Origin: Candidatus Omnitrophota bacterium
GTDB taxonomy: Bacteria > Omnitrophota > Gorgyraeia > Zapsychrales > Zapsychraceae
DNA: 46,053 nt
Assembly (NCBI GenBank): GCA_020053475.1
Contig: JAGVNC010000027.1
Coordinates: 1-46,053 of the forward strand
Direction: 5' to 3'
The notes under the pieces are model-generated. The model was not told where the DNA came from. It ran no database searches and saw only the letters and a program-made list of their open reading frames with translations. A program made the translations under genes and the position numbers. This document shows, one piece after another, positions 36,119-44,728 of the stretch (its first letter is position 1; each line of letters begins with the position of its first letter).

Positions 36119-37348
36119 ATGGATAAAAGAGCCCTTTACAAAGAGATATGGCGCCAGTTGTCCGCTGACAAATCTTTAGTGATCCTTGCCGGGCCGAGGC
36201 AGGCCGGTAAAACGACATTCGCCCGCGAGATCGCGGCAAAAGATTTTTCGGACACGGTCTATTTTAACTGGGACCTGCCGAAAGATAAAAGGCGGATCAT
36301 TGAAGACCCTGTTTTTTTCTCCAAAGAGCCCCGTGCCAGCGCTTCTTCCCGTCCGCTGGTCATTCTCGATGAAATTCATAAATACCGTGACTGGAAAAAT
36401 TACCTTAAGGGAATTTATGACCAGTTTGCCGGAGAGTACCAATTCCTTGTTACGGGCAGCGGCCGCCTGGAGTTTTCCCGTAAAGCGGGGGATTCGCTGG
36501 CCGGCCGGTTCCTTAAATTCCATATCTTTCCTTTCACGTTAGCGGAGCTTTCCGCCCGCCGAAAAACGCTGCGGGATTTCATGGACCATCCTTTGGCCGG
36601 CTTTGACGATTCTGCGGCTAAAGAGACGGCGTTGGCGTTTGGATCCCTTTGGGAGTTCAGCGGTTTCCCTGAACCTTTTATGAAGGCAAGAAAGAATTTT
36701 TGGTCGACATGGAGCACGGCCTACGGCCATCAGATTGTCCGCGATGACCTAAGGACTCTCGCCGACATCCGCAACCTCGACGTTGTTGAAACCCTTTTCG
36801 CGCTCGTGCCTTCCAGGGTGGGGAGCCCCTTGTCAATGAATAACCTGGCGGGAGACCTTCAGGTCGCTTTTGAAACCGTCAAAAATTGGCTTCTTCTTTT
36901 TGATTCGTTTTATCTGACGTTCCGCCTGAGCCCCTGGACGGCAAAAATTTCAAGGAGTATCCTTAAGGAAAAGAAAATCTATCTGTTCAATTTCCCGGTC
37001 ATCGAGGATGAGCCGGCGCGCTTTGAGAATCTGGCGGCCTTGGAATTCTTGCGGGCCGTTGAAACCTGGAATGATCAGGGGCTCGGCAAATTCAGCCTGC
37101 ATTATCTCAGGAACAAAGACAAGCAGGAGGTTGATTTTCTGCTGGCGGAAGGCAACCGGCCGTTCCTTTTGATCGAAACCAAGCTGTCGGATGAAACTCC
37201 GGCGACAAACCTCAGGGCCTTTCAAAATTTCCTGAATATCCCCGCCGTGCAGCTCATCAAAAAAGAAGGGGTCAATAAAATTTATAAGAACGGGAAAAAT
37301 GATATCTTGGTTGTGACGGCCCACCGCTGGCTGTCAGCGCTTCCGTAA
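36119..37348 (+). CDS. AAA ATPase with DUF4143 domain
   Basis: VILAGPRQAGKTTFAREIA, LVILDEIHKYRDWKNYLKGIYD, FLVTGSGRLEF, NKDKQEVDFLLAEGNRPFLLIETK. Confidence 0.9.
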   Translation: MDKRALYKEIWRQLSADKSLVILAGPRQAGKTTFAREIAAKDFSDTVYFNWDLPKDKRRIIEDPVFFSKEPRASASSRPLVILDEIHKYRDWKNYLKGIYDQFAGEYQFLVTGSGRLEFSRKAGDSLAGRFLKFHIFPFTLAELSARRKTLRDFMDHPLAGFDDSAAKETALAFGSLWEFSGFPEPFMKARKNFWSTWSTAYGHQIVRDDLRTLADIRNLDVVETLFALVPSRVGSPLSMNNLAGDLQVAFETVKNWLLLFDSFYLTFRLSPWTAKISRSILKEKKIYLFNFPVIEDEPARFENLAALEFLRAVETWNDQGLGKFSLHYLRNKDKQEVDFLLAEGNRPFLLIETKLSDETPATNLRAFQNFLNIPAVQLIKKEGVNKIYKNGKNDILVVTAHRWLSALP

Positions 37349-37372
37349 CGAAAATACAGGAAAATAAGGATT

Positions 37373-38005
37373 ATGTATCTCGAGGACGACCTTCTGCCCA
37401 TCTCCGCCCTTCAGCATCTTTTGTTCTGCGAGCGCCAGTGCGCGCTGATCCACATCGAGCAGGTGTGGGTCGAGAATATTTTCACGGCCCAGGGGCGGGT
37501 GATGCACGAGTGCGTGCACAGTGAGGCGGCCGAGAGCCGGCGGGACACGCGTGTTGAATTCGGAATGCCGGTGCGCTCTCTTCGGCTGGGGCTTATCGGA
37601 AAAACGGATGTGGTCGAATTTCACCTTATGCCGGATAAAAGCTGGCGGCCCTTTCCGGTCGAATATAAGCGCGGAAAAAAGAAACCGGACAACCGCGATA
37701 ATGTCCAGCTCTGCGCCCAGGCGTTGTGTTTGGAAGAAACGCTGGGGGCAAGCATTCCGTCCGGCGCCATCTTTTACGGCAAAGAGCGCCGCCGGACAGA
37801 CGTGGCATTTGACGCCGCATTGCGGGAAGAAACGGAAAGGACCGCGCGCCGTTTACGCGATCTGATCCAGTCAGGGCAGACCCCCAAGGCGGTTTATAAA
37901 CCGGAGTGCGACAGCTGTTCCTTGATCAACTATTGCCTTCCGAAAACAATGCAGAACGCGAAACCTGTCCGGCAATATTTTGATGAAATGATCCAACGTT
38001 TATGA
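37373..38005 (+). CDS. cas4: CRISPR-associated exonuclease Cas4
   Basis: PISALQHLLFCERQCALIHIEQVW, EYKRGKKK, CDSCSLINYCLP. Confidence 0.93.
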   Translation: MYLEDDLLPISALQHLLFCERQCALIHIEQVWVENIFTAQGRVMHECVHSEAAESRRDTRVEFGMPVRSLRLGLIGKTDVVEFHLMPDKSWRPFPVEYKRGKKKPDNRDNVQLCAQALCLEETLGASIPSGAIFYGKERRRTDVAFDAALREETERTARRLRDLIQSGQTPKAVYKPECDSCSLINYCLPKTMQNAKPVRQYFDEMIQRL

Positions 38006-39033
38006 AAAAACATCTTAACACTTTATTCGTGACGACCCAGGGGGCTTATCTTCACAAAGAAGGCGAGACTATTGTTGTTAAGATCGAGGATGAGGCCAAA
38101 TTAACACTCCCCATACATACGATCGGCGGGGTTGTGTGTTTCGGCCAGGTGGGGATGAGCCCGTATTTAATGGCGTTCTGCGCCGAGAATGACGTGGGGG
38201 TGAGTTTTCTGACGGAGACGGGAAGTTTTTTGGCCAAAGTGCAGGGGTTTGTTGCCGGCAACGTTTTATTGAGGAGGGAGCATTACCGCCGGGCGGACGA
38301 TACCGATACGAGCGTCAAGATCACCAAGTCTGTTTTAACGGCAAAGTTCGCCAACGCGCGTTCCGTTTTGCAAAGGGCGTTGAGAGACCACGGGCACAAG
38401 ATCAATGAAGCGGAAGTCGGCAAGGCCGCCGATCGGATCACGCAGTCTTTAAAACGCCTGGATATGCCTTTGGGCATGGATGAACTGCGGGGGCTGGAAG
38501 GGGACACGGCGCATTCTTATTTTCAGGTGTTCGATCATTTGATCGTTTCGCAGAAAGATGATTTTTCCTTCCATGAGCGCAGCCGCCGGCCGCCGTTGGA
38601 TAACGTGAACTGCCTGCTCTCTTTTATTTATACGATCCTGATGCACGATGTGCGATCAGCGCTGGAAGCTGTCGGGCTGGATTCCGCCGTCGGATTTCTT
38701 CACCGCGACCGCTCTGGCCGTCCGGGGCTGGCATTGGATATCATGGAAGAATTCCGGCCCTTTTTGGCGGACCGGTTGGTGCTTTCATTGATCAACCTCG
38801 GGCAGGTCCATAAAAAAGGTTTTCAAAAACATCAGTCGGGGGCGGTTTTAATGGATGATGAAACTCGTAAGACACTTCTGACCGCGTATCAAACGCGCAA
38901 GCAGGAAGAGATCGTTCATCCTTATTTGGAAGAAAAGGTCACGATAGGCATTTTGCCCCATATCCAGGCGCTCCTTTTGGCCAGGCACTTAAGGGGAGAT
39001 CTCGACGGGTATCCCGCGTTTATTTGGAAATGA
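38002..39033 (+). CDS. cas1: CRISPR-associated endonuclease Cas1, type I-C
   Basis: LNTLFVTTQGAYLHKEGETIVV, GLDSAVGFLHRDRSGRPGLALDIMEEFRP. Confidence 0.95.
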   Translation: MKKHLNTLFVTTQGAYLHKEGETIVVKIEDEAKLTLPIHTIGGVVCFGQVGMSPYLMAFCAENDVGVSFLTETGSFLAKVQGFVAGNVLLRREHYRRADDTDTSVKITKSVLTAKFANARSVLQRALRDHGHKINEAEVGKAADRITQSLKRLDMPLGMDELRGLEGDTAHSYFQVFDHLIVSQKDDFSFHERSRRPPLDNVNCLLSFIYTILMHDVRSALEAVGLDSAVGFLHRDRSGRPGLALDIMEEFRPFLADRLVLSLINLGQVHKKGFQKHQSGAVLMDDETRKTLLTAYQTRKQEEIVHPYLEEKVTIGILPHIQALLLARHLRGDLDGYPAFIWK

Positions 39034-39045
39034 AAGGAGGGCGGC

Positions 39046-39336
39046 GTGTTTGTTTTGGTAACTTATGACGTGGCTGTCACTGCGGAAGGCGGAGTAAGGC
39101 GTTTAAGGCGGGTGGCGCGCGCCTGCAAGGACTGGGGCCAAAGGGTCCAATTCTCCGTCTTTGAATGCATCGTTGATCCGGCGCAGTGGACAATGTTAAA
39201 GAATCGGCTGATGGAAGAAATGGACCAGGAAAAAGACAGCATGCGTTTTTACTTTTTGGGGTCGAACTGGGAGCGCAGGGTCGAACATGTCGGCGCCAAT
39301 AAACCGCTGGACCAGCAGGGCCCTTTGGTTGTTTAA
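39046..39336 (+). CDS. cas2: CRISPR-associated endoribonuclease Cas2
   Basis: FVLVTYDVAVTAEGGVRRLRRVARACKDWGQRVQFSVFEC. Confidence 0.95.
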   Translation: MFVLVTYDVAVTAEGGVRRLRRVARACKDWGQRVQFSVFECIVDPAQWTMLKNRLMEEMDQEKDSMRFYFLGSNWERRVEHVGANKPLDQQGPLVV

Positions 39337-39389
39337 GAATGCGAACCGCTCGGAGCCATCGTTTTTATTGAATGTTCGCAAATGCTGTA

Positions 39390-39515
39390 AGCTTTTTAAT
39401 TTTATGAAGTAACGGATGTTGGGGAAGGGTGGTATGATATTTTCGTGGGGAAAAATAGGCGGTTCGTGGAAATGCCAAATTAAACCACTCGTAATAAATA
39501 AGTTATAAGAAGTAA
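39390..39515 (+). promoter_or_regulatory. CRISPR leader 1
   Basis: AT-rich region between cas2 and first repeat; last 55 nt are gaplessly alignable to 41430-41484. Confidence 0.75.
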
Positions 39516-39871
39516 GTCGCGCCCCATGCGGGCGCGTGGATTGAAACAAATCTTTTGAATTTATTGACCATATTTTCATTGTCGCGCCCCATGCGGGCGC
39601 GTGGATTGAAACGTTTTTAGGCGACGTGGCGGCGGAATTGAAACGTCGCGCCCCATGCGGGCGCGTGGATTGAAACCACGGACACCCGTGAAACTGTTAA
39701 CCCTTGTAGGTCGCGCCCCATGCGGGCGCGTGGATTGAAACAATGCCTGATCGGGTAAAAGGCTTTCCAGTTTAGGTCGCGCCCCATGCGGGCGCGTGGA
39801 TTGAAACATTAATCGCGGGGGTTAGGATGCAGGAAATTTGTCGCGCCCCATGCGGGCGCGTGGATTGAAAC
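39516..39871 (+). CRISPR. Type I-C CRISPR array: 6 x 32-nt repeats, 5 spacers of 32-34 nt
   Basis: GTCGCGCCCCATGCGGGCGCGTGGATTGAAAC at 39516, 39581, 39645, 39710, 39776, 39840, all identical. Confidence 0.98.
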
Positions 39872-39905
39872 AATTGACCTTGCCGCCCACGCCAAGAGTG
39901 AGGGG

Positions 39906-40139
39906 GTCGCTTTAACGATTGATGAGTTCGAGGCGATTCGTTTGGCCGATCTTGAAGACCTGACCCATGCTCAAGCGGCGGAACTGATGAAGGTTTCGCG
40001 CCCGACCTTTACACGGATTCTTGCCTCAGCTCATTTGAAGGTTGCTGATGGACTGGTGAACATTAAGGCTATCAAGATCGAGGGCGGTTGTTGCCGCGTT
40101 GAACAGAGAGGAAGAAAGAATGACTCAAGAATCCATTAA
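39906..40139 (+). pseudogene. DUF134 family DNA-binding protein, 5'-truncated by the CRISPR array
   Basis: [61 protein letters not shown]; usual N-terminal segment absent. Confidence 0.8.
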
Positions 40140-41184
40140 AAAGTTGGCATTTTTAGATCGGTATTTGACATTGTGGATATTTTTCGCCATGGGTTTGGGC
40201 GTTGGTGCAGGATTTGTTTATCCGCAGATTGTCGGGTTCTGGAATAGATTTCAGGTCGGCACGACGAATATACCCATTGCCATCGGCCTTATTCTGATGA
40301 TGTATCCGCCTTTGGCAAAAGTCAAATATGAGGAAATCGGCAAGGTTTTCCGTAACAAAAGGCTTCTTGCGCTTTCACTGGTCCAAAACTGGATTATAGG
40401 ACCGATCGTTATGGCGGCTTTGGCGATTATTTTTCTACGCGGGGTCCCGGAATATATGATTGGCATTATCATGGTTGGCCTCGCGCGGTGCATTGCCATG
40501 GTTATTGTTTGGAACGACCTTTCGGATGGCGACCGGGAGCTGGCGGCCGGGTTGGTGGCCTTTAATGCGGTCTTTCAGGTTTTATTTTATGCACCGTATA
40601 TTTATCTTTTTATAACGGTTCTTTTGAATGTTTTGGGCATAGCCAAGGGATTGAATATCAGCATCTCGATGGCTGAATCGGCGAAGACTGTTTTGATTTA
40701 TCTGGGCATTCCGTTCTTCACTGGTGTTGTAAGTCAATTTGCTCTTATTAAACTGAAAGGGCGGGAGTGGTTCGATAAGGTTTACATTCTACGGATCAGT
40801 CCGATTACGTTGGTCGCGCTTCTCTTTACGATTTTTGTGATGTTTTCCTTAAAAGGGGAATATATCGTTCGTTTGCCTTTGGATGTCGTTCGAGTCGCAA
40901 TTCCTCTTACCATTTATTTCATTGTTATGTGGTTTGTCACGTATTGGCTCTCCAAGAAGTTACGCTCGAACCACGCAGAGGCAACGGCAGTATCATTTAC
41001 GGCGGCAAGCAATGATTTTGAATTGGCTATTGCTGTGGCCGTGGCTATTTTTGGGATCAATTCCGCGCAAGCATTTGCCACTGTCATCGGGCCTTTGATC
41101 GAGGTCCCCGTGATGTTGTTTTTGGTTAATGTCGCGAAGGCTTTTCAGAAGAAGGCTGAGATCGTTAAATCGTGTTGTTCATGA
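40120..41184 (+). CDS. ACR3 family arsenite efflux transporter
   Basis: [79 protein letters not shown]. Confidence 0.92.
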   Translation: MTQESIKKLAFLDRYLTLWIFFAMGLGVGAGFVYPQIVGFWNRFQVGTTNIPIAIGLILMMYPPLAKVKYEEIGKVFRNKRLLALSLVQNWIIGPIVMAALAIIFLRGVPEYMIGIIMVGLARCIAMVIVWNDLSDGDRELAAGLVAFNAVFQVLFYAPYIYLFITVLLNVLGIAKGLNISISMAESAKTVLIYLGIPFFTGVVSQFALIKLKGREWFDKVYILRISPITLVALLFTIFVMFSLKGEYIVRLPLDVVRVAIPLTIYFIVMWFVTYWLSKKLRSNHAEATAVSFTAASNDFELAIAVAVAIFGINSAQAFATVIGPLIEVPVMLFLVNVAKAFQKKAEIVKSCCS

Positions 41185-41196
41185 TGAGGTGATCTA

Positions 41197-41360
41197 CGGC
41201 AAAAGAGGAAGTTCTGTTCGTCTGTATTCACACCTCGGCCCGCAGTCAGATGGCCGAGGAGCTTTTGCGAAAACTGGCGGGTGACAGATTGGAAGTTGAA
41301 AGTGCGCCGATCGAACCGGAGAAGCTGAATCCCATTGTTGTGGAAGATTCGCAGAGCGTG
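41197..41360 (+). pseudogene. Truncated arsenate reductase (LMW-PTP-type ArsC) fragment
   Basis: KEEVLFVCIHTSARSQMAEELLRKLAGDRLEVESAPIEPEKLNPIVVED; no start codon, loses homology to ArsC at 43542 after NPIVVED. Confidence 0.8.
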
Positions 41361-41484
41361 GAAATTTTTGATGTAAATGACGTTGGGTTAAATTGAGATG
41401 AACTCCGCGATGATTTTTGATTAATGACAGGTTCGTGGAAAAGTCAAAATAAGTCTTTTGTATTAAATAAGTTGTAATAAGTGA
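41358..41484 (+). promoter_or_regulatory. Second, diverged CRISPR leader (leader 2)
   Basis: 43/55 identical, no gaps, to the repeat-proximal part of leader 1; weaker similarity further upstream. Confidence 0.75.
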
Positions 41485-41536
41485 GTCGCGCCCCATGCGC
41501 CTGCCTGACGACAGGCAGGGGCGCATAGACTGAAAC
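41485..41536 (+). repeat. Orphan CRISPR repeat interrupted by a 20-bp palindrome
   Basis: GTCGCGCCCCATGCG-[CCTGCCTGACGACAGGCAGG]-GGCGCATAGACTGAAAC; removing the insert gives 32 nt with 3 mismatches. Confidence 0.9.
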
Positions 41537-41629
41537 TGGTATCCGCACAACTTTTCTTGCTCTCTCCAGGCATTTTCCTTATAATAAATTTCATTATTCC
41601 TAAGATCGATCAGCGAAAAAGATTTTCTT

Positions 41630-43039
41630 ATGGTCTCCCAACCTTCAAAATCATTCCTGCGAAGTTATCGCGTCAAGGTCACGTTGGCGATGATCTTCTC
41701 CATTTTATTTGTGATGGGGTTGAGCAACGCCTTGATCTACCGATTCATGCTCGATTCCAAATTTGATAGTATCCGCAGCCGCTTGATGGTGATTGCGCAA
41801 ACAGCCGCACTTCTGGTCGATACACAAACGTTGTCCGAAATCCCGTTGACGCACGAAGGAATTCATTCTCCCGCCTATCAAACAGTGGCTAAAAAATTAA
41901 ATCGGGTCCGCCTCGTCAATCCCCAGATTACCTACATCTATGTCATGGCCAAAACTCCTCAAGAGGGGATTTGGCAATTTATTGTTGATCCCGACGCGTT
42001 AAAGCAATCCAAATCGGGGATGTCGTTGCCGGGAGATCAATATAACGCCGCGCGTTTCCCGGAAATGATGAAAGCTTTTGATGTGCCGTCGGCGGATCAA
42101 CGATTGGAAATTGATGAGTGGGGGGCGACACTTTCGGGATACGCCCCGATCCGCAATGAAAACGGCCAAGCGGCCGCTATGCTGGGGATCGACATGAAGG
42201 CCGACGACCTGTATTTGATTCAAAAGGAAGTGCATCAGCGCGCGCGGTTTGTTTTAGCGTTAGGTGTGCTCTTGTCCTTCATCGTGGGATTTTTCATCTC
42301 TCGAAGAATTACAGGATCTGTTAAAGAGTTGGTGAGAGGGATCCGCCATATCAGCCAAGGAGATCTTCAGTGTCGTGTTAACGTCAGTGGAGACGATGAA
42401 GTGGCGGAATTAGCGACAGCGTTTAACCAGATGGCCAAAAGCCTCCATCAGTCCCGGCGCCGAATCAATAGTTATTTTTACAGTGTGGTCCGCTCATTGA
42501 TCCGCATTTTGGAATTACGCGACCATTACACCAAGGGGCATTCGGAGCGGGTGGCGGATTATGCGAGCAAAATTGCCGAAAAGTGGGGGTTTCCAAAAGA
42601 AACCGTCAAGATGTTACGGCGAATCACGCTTCTTCATGACATCGGAAAAATAGGGATCCGCGACAGCATTCTGCATAAAAAAGACACGTTAACACAAGAA
42701 GAGTGGATAACGATTAAGCAGCATCCGACGATCGGTGAAAATATCCTAAAGCCGATTCTTGTGGGAAAAGATTTTTTATCGATCGTCAAACATCATCACG
42801 AACGATTCGATGGGAAAGGCTATCCGGATCAATTAAACAAAGACAGCATCACGACGTTCGCCGCGATTGTTGCGGCGGCTGATGCGTTTGACGCGATGAC
42901 GTCGGATCGGTCTTACCGGCGTTCATTGTCGCGCGCCCAGGCGATGGAAGAATTAAAAAAGAACAGCGGCAGTCAATTCGATCCCAAAGTCGTGGATATT
43001 TTCTTAAAGATTTTAAAAGAAGAAGAGGAGCAAGGTTAG
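41630..43039 (+). CDS. HAMP + HD-GYP domain protein (putative c-di-GMP phosphodiesterase)
   Basis: TM-sensor-TM, HAMP; LRRITLLHDIGKIGIRDSIL, HHERFDGKGYPDQL. Confidence 0.9.
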   Translation: MVSQPSKSFLRSYRVKVTLAMIFSILFVMGLSNALIYRFMLDSKFDSIRSRLMVIAQTAALLVDTQTLSEIPLTHEGIHSPAYQTVAKKLNRVRLVNPQITYIYVMAKTPQEGIWQFIVDPDALKQSKSGMSLPGDQYNAARFPEMMKAFDVPSADQRLEIDEWGATLSGYAPIRNENGQAAAMLGIDMKADDLYLIQKEVHQRARFVLALGVLLSFIVGFFISRRITGSVKELVRGIRHISQGDLQCRVNVSGDDEVAELATAFNQMAKSLHQSRRRINSYFYSVVRSLIRILELRDHYTKGHSERVADYASKIAEKWGFPKETVKMLRRITLLHDIGKIGIRDSILHKKDTLTQEEWITIKQHPTIGENILKPILVGKDFLSIVKHHHERFDGKGYPDQLNKDSITTFAAIVAAADAFDAMTSDRSYRRSLSRAQAMEELKKNSGSQFDPKVVDIFLKILKEEEEQG

Positions 43040-43043
43040 GGGC

Positions 43044-43538
43044 ATGAAGTTAATTTTAGTGCGTCATGGAGAGGCGGTCCAGGAATCAGAAGATATTTCT
43101 CGGCCCTTAACCCGGCCGGGCAAAGAGGCGATCCAACGCCTGGCTTACCTTTTGAAGAAAATGGATGTAACAATGGACCGGATTTTGTGCAGCCCCAAAC
43201 TCCGGGCCCAGCAAACAGCGTTGATCCTTAGAGAAGCCCTCAGTCCCCATTGCCCGATGGAAGAGAAAGAATATTTATCGCCTGCCTCGCCGAAGGCTCA
43301 CCGAGGCGGGCCGAACGCGCCCTTAGATCAAGTGTTAGAAGCGATCGCGCGGAACCATGAGACGTTAATGATTGTCAGCCATTTTCCTTTGTTGCCCCTG
43401 TTAACGTCGCAATTACTGATCGGGAAAGATGATCCTGTTTTTGTGAAATTTTCCGAAGGGACGACAGCGCTTTTGGAGAGGGACCCTTACGGCCAATGGC
43501 AATTCATCTCGCTGGTTTCTCCATCTTGGGGAAAATAA
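43044..43538 (+). CDS. SixA-like phosphohistidine phosphatase with an in-frame palindromic insert
   Basis: LILVRHGEAVQESEDISRPLTRPGKEAI; LSP-ASPKAHRGGP-NAPLDQVLEAIA. Confidence 0.85.
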   Translation: MKLILVRHGEAVQESEDISRPLTRPGKEAIQRLAYLLKKMDVTMDRILCSPKLRAQQTALILREALSPHCPMEEKEYLSPASPKAHRGGPNAPLDQVLEAIARNHETLMIVSHFPLLPLLTSQLLIGKDDPVFVKFSEGTTALLERDPYGQWQFISLVSPSWGK

Positions 43539-43541
43539 ATC

Positions 43542-43964
43542 ATGACTAAACAAAAAGTCCTTTTTGTGTGCGTCCATAATTCGGCCCGCAGCCAGATGGC
43601 TGAAGAGCTTTTAAGAAAATTGGCCGGTGGGCGTTTTGACGTCGAAAGTGCCGGGATCGAGCCAGGCCAATTAAATCCGGTTGTTGTCGACGTGTTAAAA
43701 GAAGAGGGGATTGACATTTCCGGCAAACAGACGCGTTCTGTCCAAACATTATTGAAGGAAAAGCGTCAATATGATTATGTCGTCACGGTTTGTGATGAAA
43801 CGGCCGCTGACCGATGCCCATTGTTCCCCGGGAAACATCAGCGCTTGCATTGGGGATTTGAAGATCCGTCACAGGTAAAGGGAAGCGATGAGGAGAAATT
43901 TTCACGGACGCGGGACATTAAAGAAAAAATCAAAGCCGCGATTCAGGCATGGATCAACCAATGA
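43542..43964 (+). CDS. arsC: Arsenate reductase ArsC (LMW protein tyrosine phosphatase type)
   Basis: VLFVCVHNSARSQMAEELL, YDYVVTVCDETAADRCPLFPG. Confidence 0.9.
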   Translation: MTKQKVLFVCVHNSARSQMAEELLRKLAGGRFDVESAGIEPGQLNPVVVDVLKEEGIDISGKQTRSVQTLLKEKRQYDYVVTVCDETAADRCPLFPGKHQRLHWGFEDPSQVKGSDEEKFSRTRDIKEKIKAAIQAWINQ

Positions 43965-43965
43965 A

Positions 43966-44140
43966 ACGGTTCATCCTCCTACGCCGGAAACCCCGGGCTT
44001 GCCCTGGGAGGCCAGGAAGGCTTCGGCGGATGTTTACTCTTATATAGATAAGGCGGATGAACCCCCAGCGTTTTGATCCGCCTTTGGCGGATCAGCAGGG
44101 GGTAATCTAGAAAGGAACCACGGCTTTAGCCGTGGGGTTC
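43966..44140. repeat. Cluster of nested GC-rich palindromes (REP-like)
   Basis: ACCCCC..GATCCGCC-TTT-GGCGGATC..GGGGGT (44061-44103); GGAACCACGGCTTTAGCCGTGGGGTTCC (44114-44141). Confidence 0.7.
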
Positions 44141-44243
44141 CATGTTGAATGGGAGTAAGGTTATTGAAGGGCTTTCTTGACATCTTATAGGAGAAGTTAT
44201 AGGATGATAAAATCGTTTAAAACAACCAAAGAGGAGAAAAGGT

Positions 44244-44636
44244 ATGAAAAACAAACTCATCATGTTTTACGCTGTAACGTTATTGTGCGCCCCAGGAGCT
44301 TGGGCCCAAGAAGCCATGACTTCTAATAGCGTCCCTGTCGTCGAGCCTCAAGCCCCAGAAGTGATAGTTCCCAATGTTGGGAATAAGATCTGTCCTGTCA
44401 GTAAAAAGGAAATCGGGAGCGTGGGGGAACCGGTGCAGATTGAACACAATGGGAAAATGTATAATTTGTGCTGTCCCATGTGTGTGAAAGATTTTCAATC
44501 TGATCCGGATAAATATTCTAAAATTGCCGATGATGAAGTCGCTCAAAGCCAAGGTTCCATGATGGAAGATAAAGGCGCGATGATGGATCAAGGCCAAGGC
44601 GAACAGCAAATGCCGCCAGCAGCTCAAGGGTATTAA
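44244..44636 (+). CDS. Secreted YHS/TRASH-like metal-binding domain protein
   Basis: Signal peptide; NKICPVSKKEIGSVGEPVQIEHNGKMYNLCCPMCVKDFQSDPDKY. Confidence 0.75.
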   Translation: MKNKLIMFYAVTLLCAPGAWAQEAMTSNSVPVVEPQAPEVIVPNVGNKICPVSKKEIGSVGEPVQIEHNGKMYNLCCPMCVKDFQSDPDKYSKIADDEVAQSQGSMMEDKGAMMDQGQGEQQMPPAAQGY

Positions 44637-44728
44637 TTTTTTATCCTCGATCCCTGGGCCTGCCTTTAGGCAGGCCTGGGGATTTTTAATTTCTTCGTCC
44701 CTTTGAAAGAAATTATCTATCCCTCAAG

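Noticed and set aside
39576-39809. Minus-strand 77-aa ORF with repeated FQSTRPHGAR
   Set aside because: It is a translation of the CRISPR repeats, not a protein gene.
39942-40139. DUF134 ORF treated as an intact 65-aa gene
   Set aside because: Homologous sequence begins upstream at 39906 and the usual N-terminus is missing; fits a truncated gene.
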